A DNA stretch of 64,000 nucleotides from Acetobacter sp. CAG:977 (GTDB taxonomy: Bacteria; Pseudomonadota; Alphaproteobacteria; CAAGCB01; CAG-977). Positions 1 to 9,209 of the stretch are shown piece after piece. A model generated the notes under the pieces. That model ran no database searches, was not told the DNA's origin, and was given only the letters and a program-made list of their open reading frames with translations. A program made the translations under genes and the position numbers. Each line of letters starts with the position of its first letter. Position 1 is the first letter of the stretch. Where the stretch lies: positions 200,037-264,036 of the forward strand of contig HF994935.1 of the NCBI GenBank assembly GCA_000434295.1, read 5' to 3'.

Positions 1-1024
1 CGTCGGGATTTAAGACCAACGCATTAAAATAAAGCCCGACGGCTTCCTTTAAATCTCCCGCGGCGCGGACGGCCATTGCCAGATTGTTGCAGGTTTGGGC
101 TTGTTTCGGGTTGATTTGGAATGCTTTTCTGTAACATTCCAAGGCTTCTTCATAGCGTTCGCGTTCAAAAAGCAGCGCGCCGAGATTGTTGTAGGCTTCG
201 ACGAATTTCGGATCGATTTTGATCGCCGTTTTAAAAGCGGCTTCGGCGTCCCAATGTTTGCCGAGCTTTGTCAGGACGTTTGCGCGGTTGTTATGCGCGT
301 CAGCCATGCGGGGCGATATTTTTAAAGCGGTATCATAAGATGCCAAAGCATCTTCATAACGCTTTAAACATTCCGAAACGATGCCTTTTCCGTTCCAAAA
401 ATCCGCGTTTTCTGGGGCATGTTTCAAAGCGCGTTCGTACAGTTCCAAAGCTTTTTCAAACCGGTTTTCCATTCGTTCGCATACGGCCAGCTGGGCGGCG
501 GCTTCGGCATTGTCTTCTTCGGCGTTAAGGGCTTTTTCGAACAGTTCGCGCGCTTCGTTTATTTTACCGTCTTCGCGCCGCATCAGCCCCAGATTGATCA
601 GAGCAGGGGTAAATGCGGCATTAAGCTTTAACGCCTTTTGAAAATAAGTTTCGGCGGTTTCCCTGTCACCCGAAGCCCTGTAAATCAGCCCCATGTTATT
701 ATAAGTGTCGGGGTATGAATCGTTTAACTTCAGGACTTCCTTATATTGTTCCAACGCTTCTTTGGGCTTTTTCGCGTCGCACAGCGCCTGAGCCAGCGTA
801 AAACGGTAAGACGCCGCATTCGGATTAAGGCGAACGGCTTTATACAAAAACTCCAACGCGGAATCGGGAGCGTTTTTTTGCAAAGCGATCATTCCGATTA
901 AATACAGCAAATCGGCGTTTTGCGGAGAAATCTCCAGCAGGCTGCGATAGATGTTTTCCGCATCGTCCAACCGTCCCGCCTGATGCAGAGCGACGGCATT
1001 TTGAAAAAAGACGTCAAAAGACAT
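1..1024 (-). CDS. Tetratricopeptide-repeat protein (3' end outside the window)
   Basis: Reading the minus strand from an ATG at 1024 gives an open frame of 341 codons that runs off the left edge, so the C-terminus is missing. The protein begins MSFDVFFQNAVALHQAG and is built almost entirely of 34-residue TPR units, about nine to ten in tandem, with the usual pattern of Ala/Gly at position 8, Tyr at 11 and Ala at 20, and repeated Asn-Pro or Ser-Pro starts (for example LNPNAASYRFTLAQAL, INPKQAQTCNNLAMAV). No signal peptide or membrane segment is seen in the visible part. TPR arrays bind partner proteins. Some proteins of this kind carry a C-terminal glycosyltransferase (SPINDLY/OGT-like) domain, which cannot be checked here. 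The gene is divergent from the sulfatase-like gene at 1115. The family call is sure; the function is unknown. Confidence 0.88.
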   Translation of the reverse strand, partial: MSFDVFFQNAVALHQAGRLDDAENIYRSLLEISPQNADLLYLIGMIALQKNAPDSALEFLYKAVRLNPNAASYRFTLAQALCDAKKPKEALEQYKEVLKLNDSYPDTYNNMGLIYRASGDRETAETYFQKALKLNAAFTPALINLGLMRREDGKINEARELFEKALNAEEDNAEAAAQLAVCERMENRFEKALELYERALKHAPENADFWNGKGIVSECLKRYEDALASYDTALKISPRMADAHNNRANVLTKLGKHWDAEAAFKTAIKIDPKFVEAYNNLGALLFERERYEEALECYRKAFQINPKQAQTCNNLAMAVRAAGDLKEAVGLYFNALVLNPD

Positions 1025-1049
1025 TTTCAAGGCTCTTCCGAATGAAAAA

Positions 1050-1078
1050 TTGACTTATACTCTAGTCGAGTCTATGAA
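1050..1078 (+). promoter_or_regulatory. Sigma-70-like promoter for the gene at 1115
   Basis: TTGACT (1050-1055) is followed after 17 bases by TATGAA (1073-1078). The start codon lies 37 bases downstream. The spacer contains ACTC-TAGTC-GAGT, a short interrupted palindrome that could be an operator but may be chance. Confidence 0.5.
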
Positions 1079-1114
1079 TAAATACCAGAACGAGTTTTAA
1101 CCGCAGGCAATACT

Positions 1115-4100
1115 ATGGCAAATCAGGAACAAGATACTGACAACGAACTGCCCGAAAACAGCGCGAAACGCGTGAAACGGGTCAAAGCCGAAACGGCCGT
1201 TCCCAAAGACGAATCTTCGGTGGCGTTTTATTTGAACTCTTCTTTGTTCGTTTTTTTCGTCACATCGTGGATGTTCGCGAAATTCCTTGATTCGAACGGC
1301 TATCCGCTGGTTTTAAATGACGAGTTGCTTCCCGAAGCCGTTGCCGTTTTCGGCGGATTGTTTGTTTTTTCCTTTTTATGCCTTTTCCTTTTATCGTTTT
1401 CGCGCTTTGTTTCCCGCGTGTTTTTAAGCGTGGTCGCGGGGGTGGCGGCGGCTTATCTGTTGGGGTTGTACAGTTCGTATAACATCGGCGAATATTTGGC
1501 GTCGTCTTTGGATTTTTTGCCGCGCCGTCAGTTGCATGCATTGGCTTCGGGCGGGAATTTTGCCGTCGGGATTATTGCGGGAATAGCCTTTTTCATTCTT
1601 GTGAACATTTTAAGGGGCGGCGCCATGGCATTGTTGTCTTTGCCGGCGTTGTGCGCCTTGTTCGTTATCTTTAACAACAGTGCCGCCGAAAAAATTCCGA
1701 ACGTTAAGGAAAACAAAGCTTCTATCGCCGCAAACCGGGATGATGCCAAATCCGAAAACGTCGTTTATCTGGTTTTGTCCGACCATGCGGGGTATGCCTA
1801 TGCTTTGGAAAAATGGCAGCCGAAGTCCGTCGGTAATCCGTCGGCGGACAAGTCGCCTTATTTTATCAATGATTTCTATCAGGCGAATAATTTTACGTTT
1901 TTCCCTCACGCATATTCCCTTTTCCAGGATAAATACAGAAGCGTTGCCTCCGTTGTGAACCCGTCGCAGGACAAAATAGGAAACGAAATGTTTTCGCGCG
2001 GGACATCCTCTTATTATACGGCATCTGACGAAGCGCGCGTCACGCTTTCGAAAAACGAAACGTTTAAAAAGCTGAAAGATTCAGGCTATAAGCTGAACGT
2101 TTATCAATCTTATCCGATTAATTATTGCGACGGCGCCGAAGGCAAACGCATTGACAGATGCGTTACGTATCCCGCACCGATGGGGGCGCTGTATAATGCG
2201 GATTTATCCCTGTTCTCAAAGGTATTGTTGCTGACGGGGCATTGGATGGATTCTTTCCCGCCGGGACGGTCGTTCATTGATTACGTCAGGAAAAAGCTTT
2301 TGGCACATAAAATCAAAGTCAACGATTTTCCGTTTGTGGGCAATCCGTATGCGCGTTCTTTGGCCGTAGGTCAGGAACAAATGCTGTTGCGTTTGCGCGA
2401 CGACGTCAAAAATGCCAAAGGAAAGAACGTCTTTTTCGCGCATGTTTCTTTGCCCGGAGAACCGTACGTTTATGACCGCTTTTGCCGTTTGAAAAAAGAT
2501 CCTCAGCTTTGGCGGTTGAATAAAGCTTACGAAGGCGTTGAAGAACCCAAAGAAGAAGAACGCCGCTGGGATGCGTATAATCAACAGCTGTTTTGCACTT
2601 ATGCCCAGATTAATGCCGTTTTAAAGGATTGGGAGGCTTCGGGGGACTTAAAGCATACCAAAATCATTATTCACGGTGATAAAGGCGCCAGCATTATGCC
2701 TTCGGCAAAAGATTTACTGCTGACGGCAAAGGTGGATCAGGCTTTGGAACGCGTTAAACGCAATTCTTCGACAACCTTTGCCGTTTATTCGCCGAACGCC
2801 AAAAAAGGCGAAGTCAAACCGAACCCGTGCGATTTGGGGACTTTGGCAAAGCTGTACCTGTTCGGGGAAAAATCGGAAGCCTGCAAGTTGCCAGATTTGA
2901 AAAATTTCGGCGAAGAAGAAAAATCGAAATTGCAAAAATGGCTGACATCGCCGATCGCGGGCATCAATTATACGCCCAAGGAAAAGTATGCCAAAACGTA
3001 TGCCGATTGGTTGGATATGGGCGGTCAGTCGTCTTTGGCTGCTGCCGAACGCCGCTATAAAGCGATGAAGGGCAGAAAAACGGCAAATGACAAGCTGAAT
3101 TTCCTTGAACCGCCCGCGGAACGGAAATCGACGGATACGCTGAAAATACAAGGGGAAGATTCCGCGAAACAAGAAGTCGTCGTGCCCGTGCCCGAAGAAC
3201 AAACGCCTTCTGCGGAACAAACGGCAACGTTACCCGAAATGCCGGGCGAAACCGTGCCTGCCGTAACGGATGATGATACTCAGGAAATCCATGAACCTCA
3301 GGCTGAATCCGTCGATGTCATTTTTGAACAAACGCCGTCGGAAGCTCCGAAAAAAATAGAGCTGCCAGAAATCGATCCCGAATTTGCCAAAAGCAAATGG
3401 AAACTGGTCGAAGAAGCCGATGCCAAACCCGAGGAAAAAAAACAGCCTCTGCCACAGGACGAAGCGGAAAACAAACAACCCGCAACGAACGAGGTTGTTC
3501 CTTTGCCGCAGGAAAACGTTCCCGCTTCCGTTTCGGAAGAAAATAAAACGACGGCTGAAGACGGTAATGCGGCGGGCGATATTGTCGCTTTGCCCGATTT
3601 AGGGGCTCATCCCGTTCCGGAAGCGGCTCCCGTTCCCGAGGCGCAAGTATCGGAATTGCCGCCGTTACCCGAAAATTTGCCGATACAAGAACAGATCCTT
3701 TCCGTAAAAGAATCGGAAACTTCCGCTCAGCCGAAAGCTCAGGAATTTTCGGTTCAGCAAAACGTTCCCGAAGTCGGTGAGGGCGTCATTGATTTGCCCG
3801 ATTTGCCGTTGCCGGAAGAAAATGCGGAACCTGAACAAAACAGCAATGTTCAGCCTCAGGAAAAAACGGCGGCGGCAAACGCCGGTGACCAAACGGCAAA
3901 CGCCGTGCAGCAACCCGCTTCCAAAATTCCTCCCGAGCCTCAGCCGTCTCTTGAAATCCGTTCCGAAAGCTTTGAAGCGGATTTTGATTTCCCCGAACCC
4001 GAAATTGAACCGCAACAGGAGGCGGTTTCCGTGACGGAACAAGCCGACGAGGCCGTTCCGGGAACGACACTACAAACGACTTCCGCACCGGCGCAGGATT

Positions 4101-5209
4101 CTGACGTCGCTCAGACGGAAAGCGTTCCTTTACCCGCGCCTCAACAAACGGCAAACGAAGAAATTGAAGAACTGTTGGAAGAAGACGTAACGTTGGGAAT
4201 GCCCTCATTGAATTTGGGCGATGAGGCAACGTCCAAAGACGTCAAAGCGACAATTAGCGAAGCCGTAACGGCGACGGATGCGGTTCAGGAACAAAAAACG
4301 CTTCAATCGGAACAAGAGCCTGCGGTGACAAAGCCCGCGGATCAGAAATCGGCGGAACAGAAACCTGCAGAGTTAAAACCGACGGAAACGACTTCCGAAA
4401 CGGTAGCTCAGACGGTTCAGGAAACATCGGAACAGGAATCTGAAAAATCGAACGCTCCGACAAAAGCGACGGCAACGGCACCCGTTGCGGAAAAAGCGTC
4501 TCAGTCGCCGACCGCCGAAGCAAAAACAGAAACTTTGCCTGCCGCACAAACGCAAAAACAGGACGAATCTTTGAAACAGGCGCCTGTTGCATCAACACAG
4601 CCTGCTGCACAAAAAGCTGATCCTCAAACGGTAAAAGCGCCCGAAAAAGCAAAAGAAAAAGCAAAAGACGTATCGGCGCAAAAAACCGCGACGGCTCAGG
4701 AAAAAGCTCAGGAACCTCAAAAGAAACAAGATGCTTCAACAAAGCAGCCTGTTTCGTCTTCCGGGCTTGTTAATAAGGATGATCTCGACATAACAAGGGA
4801 AATCGTCACGGAACGCATTTCTCCGGTTACGGGACAGAAGGAAACGTATATTTTCATTGAACGCAAACGCAATCCGAACCGTTTCAGGAAACGTTTCCCC
4901 GTTCAAAAGGAATTGAAGGACGATTCTTTGTCGCGTTCTTTGCCGCAAAAGGTCTTGGACGAGGAAGAACAAAAAACAAAGCTGACGAAAGAAGCGCGCC
5001 CGCAGGTTCCCGAAAAAACATTGTCAACCGAAACGGCAAATCCTGATTCCATTAAACAAACAAAGCAGGAAAAGACCGTCGCACCGTCAAAGCCTGCAAC
5101 GCCGAAGCCTGCTTCTCAACCGATACAGGGGCGTGAATTGGGATCGGGCGGTTTGGAACACATTTCTTCGGAAACGAAGGCACCGATTCCTCAAGGACGC
5201 GTTTTATAA
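1115..5209 (+). CDS. Large membrane protein: degenerate sulfatase/phosphoethanolamine-transferase-like domain with long Pro/Glu/Gln-rich tail
   Basis: The 1364-residue protein has a short polar N-terminus, then about five hydrophobic segments (roughly residues 37-58, 75-95, 100-118, 150-167 and 170-188). A domain of about 440 residues follows, with the layout of the alkaline phosphatase superfamily (sulfatase, EptA, LtaS): a strand NVVYLVLSDHAG near residue 213 where the first metal ligand and catalytic Thr region should be, and IIIHGDKGAS near residue 516-525 where family members have HGDHG. The second His of that motif is Lys and no obvious nucleophile Thr is present, so the domain may be catalytically dead or altered. 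From about residue 670 to 1230 the protein is low complexity, rich in Pro, Glu, Gln, Ala and Thr and probably disordered. It ends with a short folded-looking basic stretch (NPNRFRKRFP). It has its own promoter and no co-directional operon partner. An envelope location is likely; the function is unknown. Confidence 0.75.
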   Translation: MANQEQDTDNELPENSAKRVKRVKAETAVPKDESSVAFYLNSSLFVFFVTSWMFAKFLDSNGYPLVLNDELLPEAVAVFGGLFVFSFLCLFLLSFSRFVSRVFLSVVAGVAAAYLLGLYSSYNIGEYLASSLDFLPRRQLHALASGGNFAVGIIAGIAFFILVNILRGGAMALLSLPALCALFVIFNNSAAEKIPNVKENKASIAANRDDAKSENVVYLVLSDHAGYAYALEKWQPKSVGNPSADKSPYFINDFYQANNFTFFPHAYSLFQDKYRSVASVVNPSQDKIGNEMFSRGTSSYYTASDEARVTLSKNETFKKLKDSGYKLNVYQSYPINYCDGAEGKRIDRCVTYPAPMGALYNADLSLFSKVLLLTGHWMDSFPPGRSFIDYVRKKLLAHKIKVNDFPFVGNPYARSLAVGQEQMLLRLRDDVKNAKGKNVFFAHVSLPGEPYVYDRFCRLKKDPQLWRLNKAYEGVEEPKEEERRWDAYNQQLFCTYAQINAVLKDWEASGDLKHTKIIIHGDKGASIMPSAKDLLLTAKVDQALERVKRNSSTTFAVYSPNAKKGEVKPNPCDLGTLAKLYLFGEKSEACKLPDLKNFGEEEKSKLQKWLTSPIAGINYTPKEKYAKTYADWLDMGGQSSLAAAERRYKAMKGRKTANDKLNFLEPPAERKSTDTLKIQGEDSAKQEVVVPVPEEQTPSAEQTATLPEMPGETVPAVTDDDTQEIHEPQAESVDVIFEQTPSEAPKKIELPEIDPEFAKSKWKLVEEADAKPEEKKQPLPQDEAENKQPATNEVVPLPQENVPASVSEENKTTAEDGNAAGDIVALPDLGAHPVPEAAPVPEAQVSELPPLPENLPIQEQILSVKESETSAQPKAQEFSVQQNVPEVGEGVIDLPDLPLPEENAEPEQNSNVQPQEKTAAANAGDQTANAVQQPASKIPPEPQPSLEIRSESFEADFDFPEPEIEPQQEAVSVTEQADEAVPGTTLQTTSAPAQDSDVAQTESVPLPAPQQTANEEIEELLEEDVTLGMPSLNLGDEATSKDVKATISEAVTATDAVQEQKTLQSEQEPAVTKPADQKSAEQKPAELKPTETTSETVAQTVQETSEQESEKSNAPTKATATAPVAEKASQSPTAEAKTETLPAAQTQKQDESLKQAPVASTQPAAQKADPQTVKAPEKAKEKAKDVSAQKTATAQEKAQEPQKKQDASTKQPVSSSGLVNKDDLDITREIVTERISPVTGQKETYIFIERKRNPNRFRKRFPVQKELKDDSLSRSLPQKVLDEEEQKTKLTKEARPQVPEKTLSTETANPDSIKQTKQEKTVAPSKPATPKPASQPIQGRELGSGGLEHISSETKAPIPQGRVL

Positions 5210-5351
5210 TAATGTTTTAATAAAGCGCTTTTTGTGTTAAACTGAACGGGTCTTAAAAGGAAAGAGAATTAAGGGCTGATCGGATGCCCGCCGCCTTTGT
5301 GGGAAAGAAGCGGCAAATTTAAGTATCAAAACTCTTTCAAAGGACTAAACC

Positions 5352-5648
5352 ATGACAGAGAATCAAGCGTTTCAGCGTATTCGGCAAGAGCTGAAGGACA
5401 ATCGTGTTGTTGTCTTTATGAAAGGGACGCCTGCCAAGCCGCGTTGTGCGTTTTCAGCAGATGCGGCTCAGTGCTTAAAAGCCGGCGGCATTTCATATAA
5501 AAGCGTTGACGTCTATTCGGATCCGCAGTTGTTTGACGGCATTCGCCAATATACGCACTATATGCATTTCCCTCAGATGTTTGTTGACGGTCGCTTTGTC
5601 GGCGGCAGCGACAGCGTTCACAAGCTGGCAATGAAAAAACAGCTCTGA
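5352..5648 (+). CDS. grxD: Monothiol glutaredoxin (Grx4/GrxD family)
   Basis: This 98-residue protein matches the CGFS-type monothiol glutaredoxin fold along its full length. It has an N-terminal helix, VVVFMKGTP before the active site, a single active-site Cys in KPRCAFSADA, and the glutathione-binding FPQMFVDGRFVGGSD block near residue 75. These proteins bind a [2Fe-2S] cluster with glutathione and deliver it in Fe-S protein assembly. The usual CGFS motif reads CAFS here, and the WPT motif before the cis-Pro is replaced by MHFPQ. An AAAGGA ribosome site precedes the ATG. In many proteobacteria the gene follows bolA; here it stands alone, with a strong terminator right after it. The family is sure, the exact symbol less so. 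Confidence 0.88.
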   Translation: MTENQAFQRIRQELKDNRVVVFMKGTPAKPRCAFSADAAQCLKAGGISYKSVDVYSDPQLFDGIRQYTHYMHFPQMFVDGRFVGGSDSVHKLAMKKQL

Positions 5649-5662
5649 CGAAGGGTTTTCAT

Positions 5663-5698
5663 AAAAAAATAAGCCCTGATTGAAGGGCTTATTTTTTT
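5663..5698. terminator. Bidirectional rho-independent terminator
   Basis: A perfect 15-base inverted repeat (A7-TAAGCCCT, six-base loop, AGGGCTTA-T7) lies between convergent genes. It can stop transcription of the glutaredoxin gene on the plus strand and of the long minus-strand operon ending at 5770. Confidence 0.9.
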
Positions 5699-5725
5699 GA
5701 TAGAGGTACGTTTTTTCGGTGCGGG

Positions 5726-5755
5726 TTTTGTTTTCTTCAGGCAAGGAAAACAAAA
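5726..5755. repeat. Inverted repeat downstream of the minus-strand operon
   Basis: TTTTGTTTTC (5726-5735) and GAAAACAAAA (5746-5755) form a perfect 10-base inverted repeat with a 10-base loop, just beyond the stop codon at 5770. It is AT-rich with no T-run, so it could be a 3'-end stabilising hairpin or chance. Confidence 0.35.
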
Positions 5756-5769
5756 GTAGAAAGCCTATC

Positions 5770-6888
5770 TTAATGAACGGATTCTTTTGGGAAAAAGCTA
5801 TATTCTTTTTTGTAGAATTTTCTTAAGTTGTTAAGAAAAGATTCAAAAGAATACAATTTTGATAATATTTCTTTGTGTTTTTCAATGATTAAATTGTATT
5901 CATCTTCATTGTTTAATAAGTTCCTAATATCATTAGGTAGCTTTTCAGCCATTTCTTCATAAGAGGAATAAACATTTTTGAGATTTTTAAAATCGTCGGA
6001 CGGAAAAAAATCAGGGTTATACACACTGATTCCGATGGATTCGACAGCGAGCGGATCACAGAAATAACCGTCAAGACCTTCACCGAAACTGATAACACAA
6101 AAAGCTCTTGAGATCAAATCCAAGTATTTTTTAAAGGTTAAATTTTTTACGGTAATAATTTTAAAGTTTTTTAATTCTTCGCGAATTCTTTTTTCAATTT
6201 TTTCTTTATAGCAGTTTTCATCAGGAGAGAAAACGATAATTTTTTCTTTTTGTTTGAATGTTCTGCGCGGAGAATGCTTTTTTTCAATAAAAACGGAAAA
6301 GTGATGTAACGGAATCCCAAATTGATCACAAGTATTTTGGTTCGCATAACTGTCGTGAGCAGTAGTTTGCGTAATGTTTTTTGTGAGAAGGAATAAATCT
6401 TTAAAAAATTTTCGTTCTGGCATTAAGAGTATATTCTGATTTAAAATATTTATTTGAAGCTTTCTGTTTGGTGCTTTCAGAAAAGATTTTTGTTCTTCGG
6501 AAAACCAAGAATAAATAACACCAGAAACGAATTCAGGGATATGTAAAATAATTTCATCAGGATTTGCATAAGCAACAGCTTGGTCAAAACGCCAGATTTT
6601 TTCATCATTTTGAAAAAGGCGGTTTTTTACATAGGTTGCTGCCCCTGGAAACGTGCATAATATAGTAGCGGCATCTGGGTTTATAATCCTTGAATACTTA
6701 CACAGGGAAAATATGGACATTATTCCACCGTTAATTTCTTCCTTTTGAGGGATAAAAAAAACGATTAGCTTTTTGCAATTTTTTAAAGTTTTCTTGTCGT
6801 ACAAATCTTGTCTGAAATAAACCGACTTCGTTTTTATTTTTTTAGCCAATGCTTTTGTTTTTCTAAAATATCTTCCAAAGATTGACAT
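5770..6888 (-). CDS. AT-rich unknown protein, possibly a glycosyltransferase-like enzyme
   Basis: This 372-residue protein is rich in Lys, Ile, Asn and Phe and is visibly more AT-rich than its neighbours. No standard motif is certain. The layout hints at two Rossmann-like halves, as in GT-B enzymes: an N-terminal half with KLIVFFIPQ and DAATILCTFPGAATY, and a C-terminal half with IIVFSPDENCYKEK, FCVISFGEGLDGYFCDPLAVESIG and ISVYNPDFFPS. The C-terminal Gly/Glu-rich segment resembles the donor-sugar region of glycosyltransferases acting on surface polysaccharides. GGGAG precedes the ATG. It lies 73 bases downstream of luxC on the same strand, so it may be the last gene of the acyl/amino-sugar operon. 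Its composition suggests later acquisition. Confidence 0.5.
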   Translation of the reverse strand: MSIFGRYFRKTKALAKKIKTKSVYFRQDLYDKKTLKNCKKLIVFFIPQKEEINGGIMSIFSLCKYSRIINPDAATILCTFPGAATYVKNRLFQNDEKIWRFDQAVAYANPDEIILHIPEFVSGVIYSWFSEEQKSFLKAPNRKLQINILNQNILLMPERKFFKDLFLLTKNITQTTAHDSYANQNTCDQFGIPLHHFSVFIEKKHSPRRTFKQKEKIIVFSPDENCYKEKIEKRIREELKNFKIITVKNLTFKKYLDLISRAFCVISFGEGLDGYFCDPLAVESIGISVYNPDFFPSDDFKNLKNVYSSYEEMAEKLPNDIRNLLNNEDEYNLIIEKHKEILSKLYSFESFLNNLRKFYKKEYSFFPKESVH

Positions 6889-6961
6889 GATAAGAACTCC
6901 CGATATAAAAAGATTTTTTTATTTTGATGTCTTCTAGAACAAGGGGGCTTTTTAGAAAGGA

Positions 6962-8143
6962 TCAGAACACGACCTTTCTTGACATCTGGCGGATCAGGTC
7001 AAAGCCGTCCCAGTCCAGACTGAAATCCATTGATTTTCCGACCGGCACCGCGCGGTCTGTCCCTTTGGGGGCGGCAGTCGCGAAAAAGTCGGACAATTCT
7101 TCTTTTGTCAGGCCGATATATGTCATTGTTTGGCATTTTTCGGTGCATACGGGGCAAATATCTTTTAATTCGTTTGCATCGTATTCAAAGAAAAAGCCGC
7201 TGTTATATTTATAATCGGGCAGGTCGTAAGAAAGCTCTTTTACCGTAATGCGCGTGATTAAATTGTCTTCGGTCGGGATCAGTCGAACGTCTTTTTTTGC
7301 GGCGGTACGATAAAAAGCCGCTAACTTTCCGACGGCTTGAACGGGAGCAAGGGTGTATTTTTCTTTTGCCAGCGCATGAATGTTGTCCCAAAAAAGTTTT
7401 TTGGCTTTTTCTTTTTCCCGTCCCATCCAGATAATAATGCGTGGCGACGTGCAGGCGTTTTGGTCGCTGAAAAACGTGTCGTTGTAAAAATCTTGTGCCG
7501 TTCGGGCTTTGTTTTCGATTTTCAGATATTCGTCGGCATTGATGACCAAAATCGAATGGCGGTCGGCAAACGTGATTTCCGTCGCGCGCGGTTTTAACGG
7601 CGATCGGCGCATTTCCGAAATCGTCATATCTCCGCCCCAAACGATGCGCACGTCGCAAATCGCGGACAACATATCCGAAACGGCTTTGTCGGGCGCATAT
7701 TTGACCATACAGACATAAGGGGCAAGAAAACGGAATTCACCGTTCAACAATTCGTTGACGGCATTGCAAATGACATTGACCTGTTCAAAATCTTTGGCGG
7801 GCAGACGGACGATATTGGCGTTTCCCGCTAACAGTCCGGCGGCAAAGCTGAACGCGAAATTGACGGGAACGTTGGACGGTGTTGAATGAAAGGCAATGCC
7901 TCTGCCCAGCCTGTGATTTAAATCGTCGTATTTTTCTTTTTCTTTCAGTAACGCGGATTTCCGGCACCAAAAAGCAAAAGTCGCCACATCCGACCATGCT
8001 TTTCCCGTTTTAAGCAAAAGCGCGGACAGGGCGTTCAAAAAAGAAACCGCATCGTTGCTAAACGGCGGCAACGCTTTTAATTCGGACATGGCGGCAAGAA
8101 TATCCGCGTTTCCGACAATGAATTGTTCAGAATTTAACGGCAT
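6962..8143 (-). CDS. luxC: Acyl-CoA reductase, LuxC family
   Basis: LuxC-type enzymes reduce an activated acyl group (acyl-protein or acyl-CoA) to the aldehyde with NADPH. The protein shows the LuxC layout: an N-terminal region, then FHSTPSNVPVNFAFSFAAGLLAGNANIVRLP typical of the family (part only quoted: PSNVPVNFAFSFAAGLLAGN), VRIVWGGDMT, and the catalytic Cys segment FFSDQNACTSPR followed by IIIWMG. An upstream ATG at 8173 is possible, but only the ATG at 8143 has a nearby AGAGG site, so the shorter 393-residue form is preferred; it overlaps the end of luxE by 17 bases. The LuxE-LuxC pair matches the synthetase/reductase half of the bioluminescence fatty acid reductase, but no luxAB or luxD is present, so the aldehyde probably feeds a biosynthetic step. 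Confidence 0.88.
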   Translation of the reverse strand: MPLNSEQFIVGNADILAAMSELKALPPFSNDAVSFLNALSALLLKTGKAWSDVATFAFWCRKSALLKEKEKYDDLNHRLGRGIAFHSTPSNVPVNFAFSFAAGLLAGNANIVRLPAKDFEQVNVICNAVNELLNGEFRFLAPYVCMVKYAPDKAVSDMLSAICDVRIVWGGDMTISEMRRSPLKPRATEITFADRHSILVINADEYLKIENKARTAQDFYNDTFFSDQNACTSPRIIIWMGREKEKAKKLFWDNIHALAKEKYTLAPVQAVGKLAAFYRTAAKKDVRLIPTEDNLITRITVKELSYDLPDYKYNSGFFFEYDANELKDICPVCTEKCQTMTYIGLTKEELSDFFATAAPKGTDRAVPVGKSMDFSLDWDGFDLIRQMSRKVVF

Positions 8144-9209
8144 AGGTATCGCTGCATCCTCTGATTTCTGCATTTTTTAAACGTCCGAAAATTTTAAAGT
8201 ATTTTCCTTTTCTGCCGCAGGGACAGTCGTCTTCGCCCAAGACGGCGCCTTCGTCTTCGGTCAGCAAAGAATGTCCGGGGTAAGATTCCGGCAACAAAGA
8301 AACGACTTGAATGATGCCTTTTTCGCCGTTTTCAGCCAACGAAAAATCATGTGCGCGCCTGACGGCAACGTCCGAAAAAACAGACGCATGCAAATGTCCG
8401 CATTCGCACTGCATATAAATGCAACCCGTTTGTTCAACCATGCCGTAATAATCATGAATGTCCGACAATCCGCAAACATCTGTCAGCCTTTTTTGGAATT
8501 CTGCGGCGCTGACGGCTTCTTGGATCAGTTTCTTCCATCCGCCGCCGTGAATGAGGATACCGTTTGACAAATCGATTTTAACGTTGCTTTTCAACAGTTC
8601 TTTGTAAAAATGCTGCCACACCATAAACGTAAAACCGAACAACAGTATTTTTTGCCCCTGATGCCGCTCCAAGAAAGCCCGTACGGCGTCAAAATCGATT
8701 TGCATATCGTCGTTTAAAGCATAAGTTCTGTCCGCGCCAAAGATGGAAAACCCTAAAATTCCGGCACCTCTGGCAGAGAACATGGCTCTGTTTTTTATGA
8801 CGGATGGGCTGTCGATAATCAGCATCGGCAGGCGAGCGGCACCCGTAAATTCGGAAACGATTTTTACCAAAGTTTTTTGCTGATTTGCCGCGGTCGTTTT
8901 ATCCAAACAGATTTTGGATACGGCTTGCCCCGTCGTTCCGGAAGACGTCATCGTTTTAAATATTTCTTCGTCGGGGATGCTTTTCAGATCAAGCTCTTTG
9001 AACAAAGAAACGGGCAGGAAAGGCAAATCCGTCCAATCGCGGACTTCATTGAAATCAAAGCCTTTTCCGTTCAGCATATTTCTGTACAGCGGGCACGCAT
9101 CATAATGTTTGTGTGTCAGGCGCAGCAGAGCATCCGTCAAAAAGCGTTTTTTTTCTTCTTTGTTCACGCCGAAGGGCGGCAAAGACAGAGCCGTTTCAAA
9201 ATCACTCAT
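8127..9209 (-). CDS. luxE: Acyl-protein synthetase, LuxE family
   Basis: LuxE activates a carboxylic acid with ATP and holds it as a thioester on its own Cys before passing it to LuxC. The 360-residue protein has the adenylating motif MTSSGTTGQAVSK near residue 93, the family segments LLFGFTFMVWQHF, NGILIHGGGWKK and HDYYGMVEQTGCIY, and a Cys in AEIRGCSDTY close to the C-terminus, where LuxE carries its acyl Cys. A CxC-x-C-like group (CECGH, CPCGRKG) is also seen. The ATG overlaps the stop of the upstream ligase gene by 8 bases, and the end overlaps luxC, so synthesis of the three proteins is probably coupled. Confidence 0.88.
   Translation of the reverse strand: MSDFETALSLPPFGVNKEEKKRFLTDALLRLTHKHYDACPLYRNMLNGKGFDFNEVRDWTDLPFLPVSLFKELDLKSIPDEEIFKTMTSSGTTGQAVSKICLDKTTAANQQKTLVKIVSEFTGAARLPMLIIDSPSVIKNRAMFSARGAGILGFSIFGADRTYALNDDMQIDFDAVRAFLERHQGQKILLFGFTFMVWQHFYKELLKSNVKIDLSNGILIHGGGWKKLIQEAVSAAEFQKRLTDVCGLSDIHDYYGMVEQTGCIYMQCECGHLHASVFSDVAVRRAHDFSLAENGEKGIIQVVSLLPESYPGHSLLTEDEGAVLGEDDCPCGRKGKYFKIFGRLKNAEIRGCSDTYAVKF

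Noticed and set aside
6962..9209. A bioluminescence (lux) operon
   Set aside because: Only LuxC and LuxE homologues occur; luciferase genes luxA, luxB and the thioesterase luxD are absent, and the neighbours are sugar and acyl-carrier genes.
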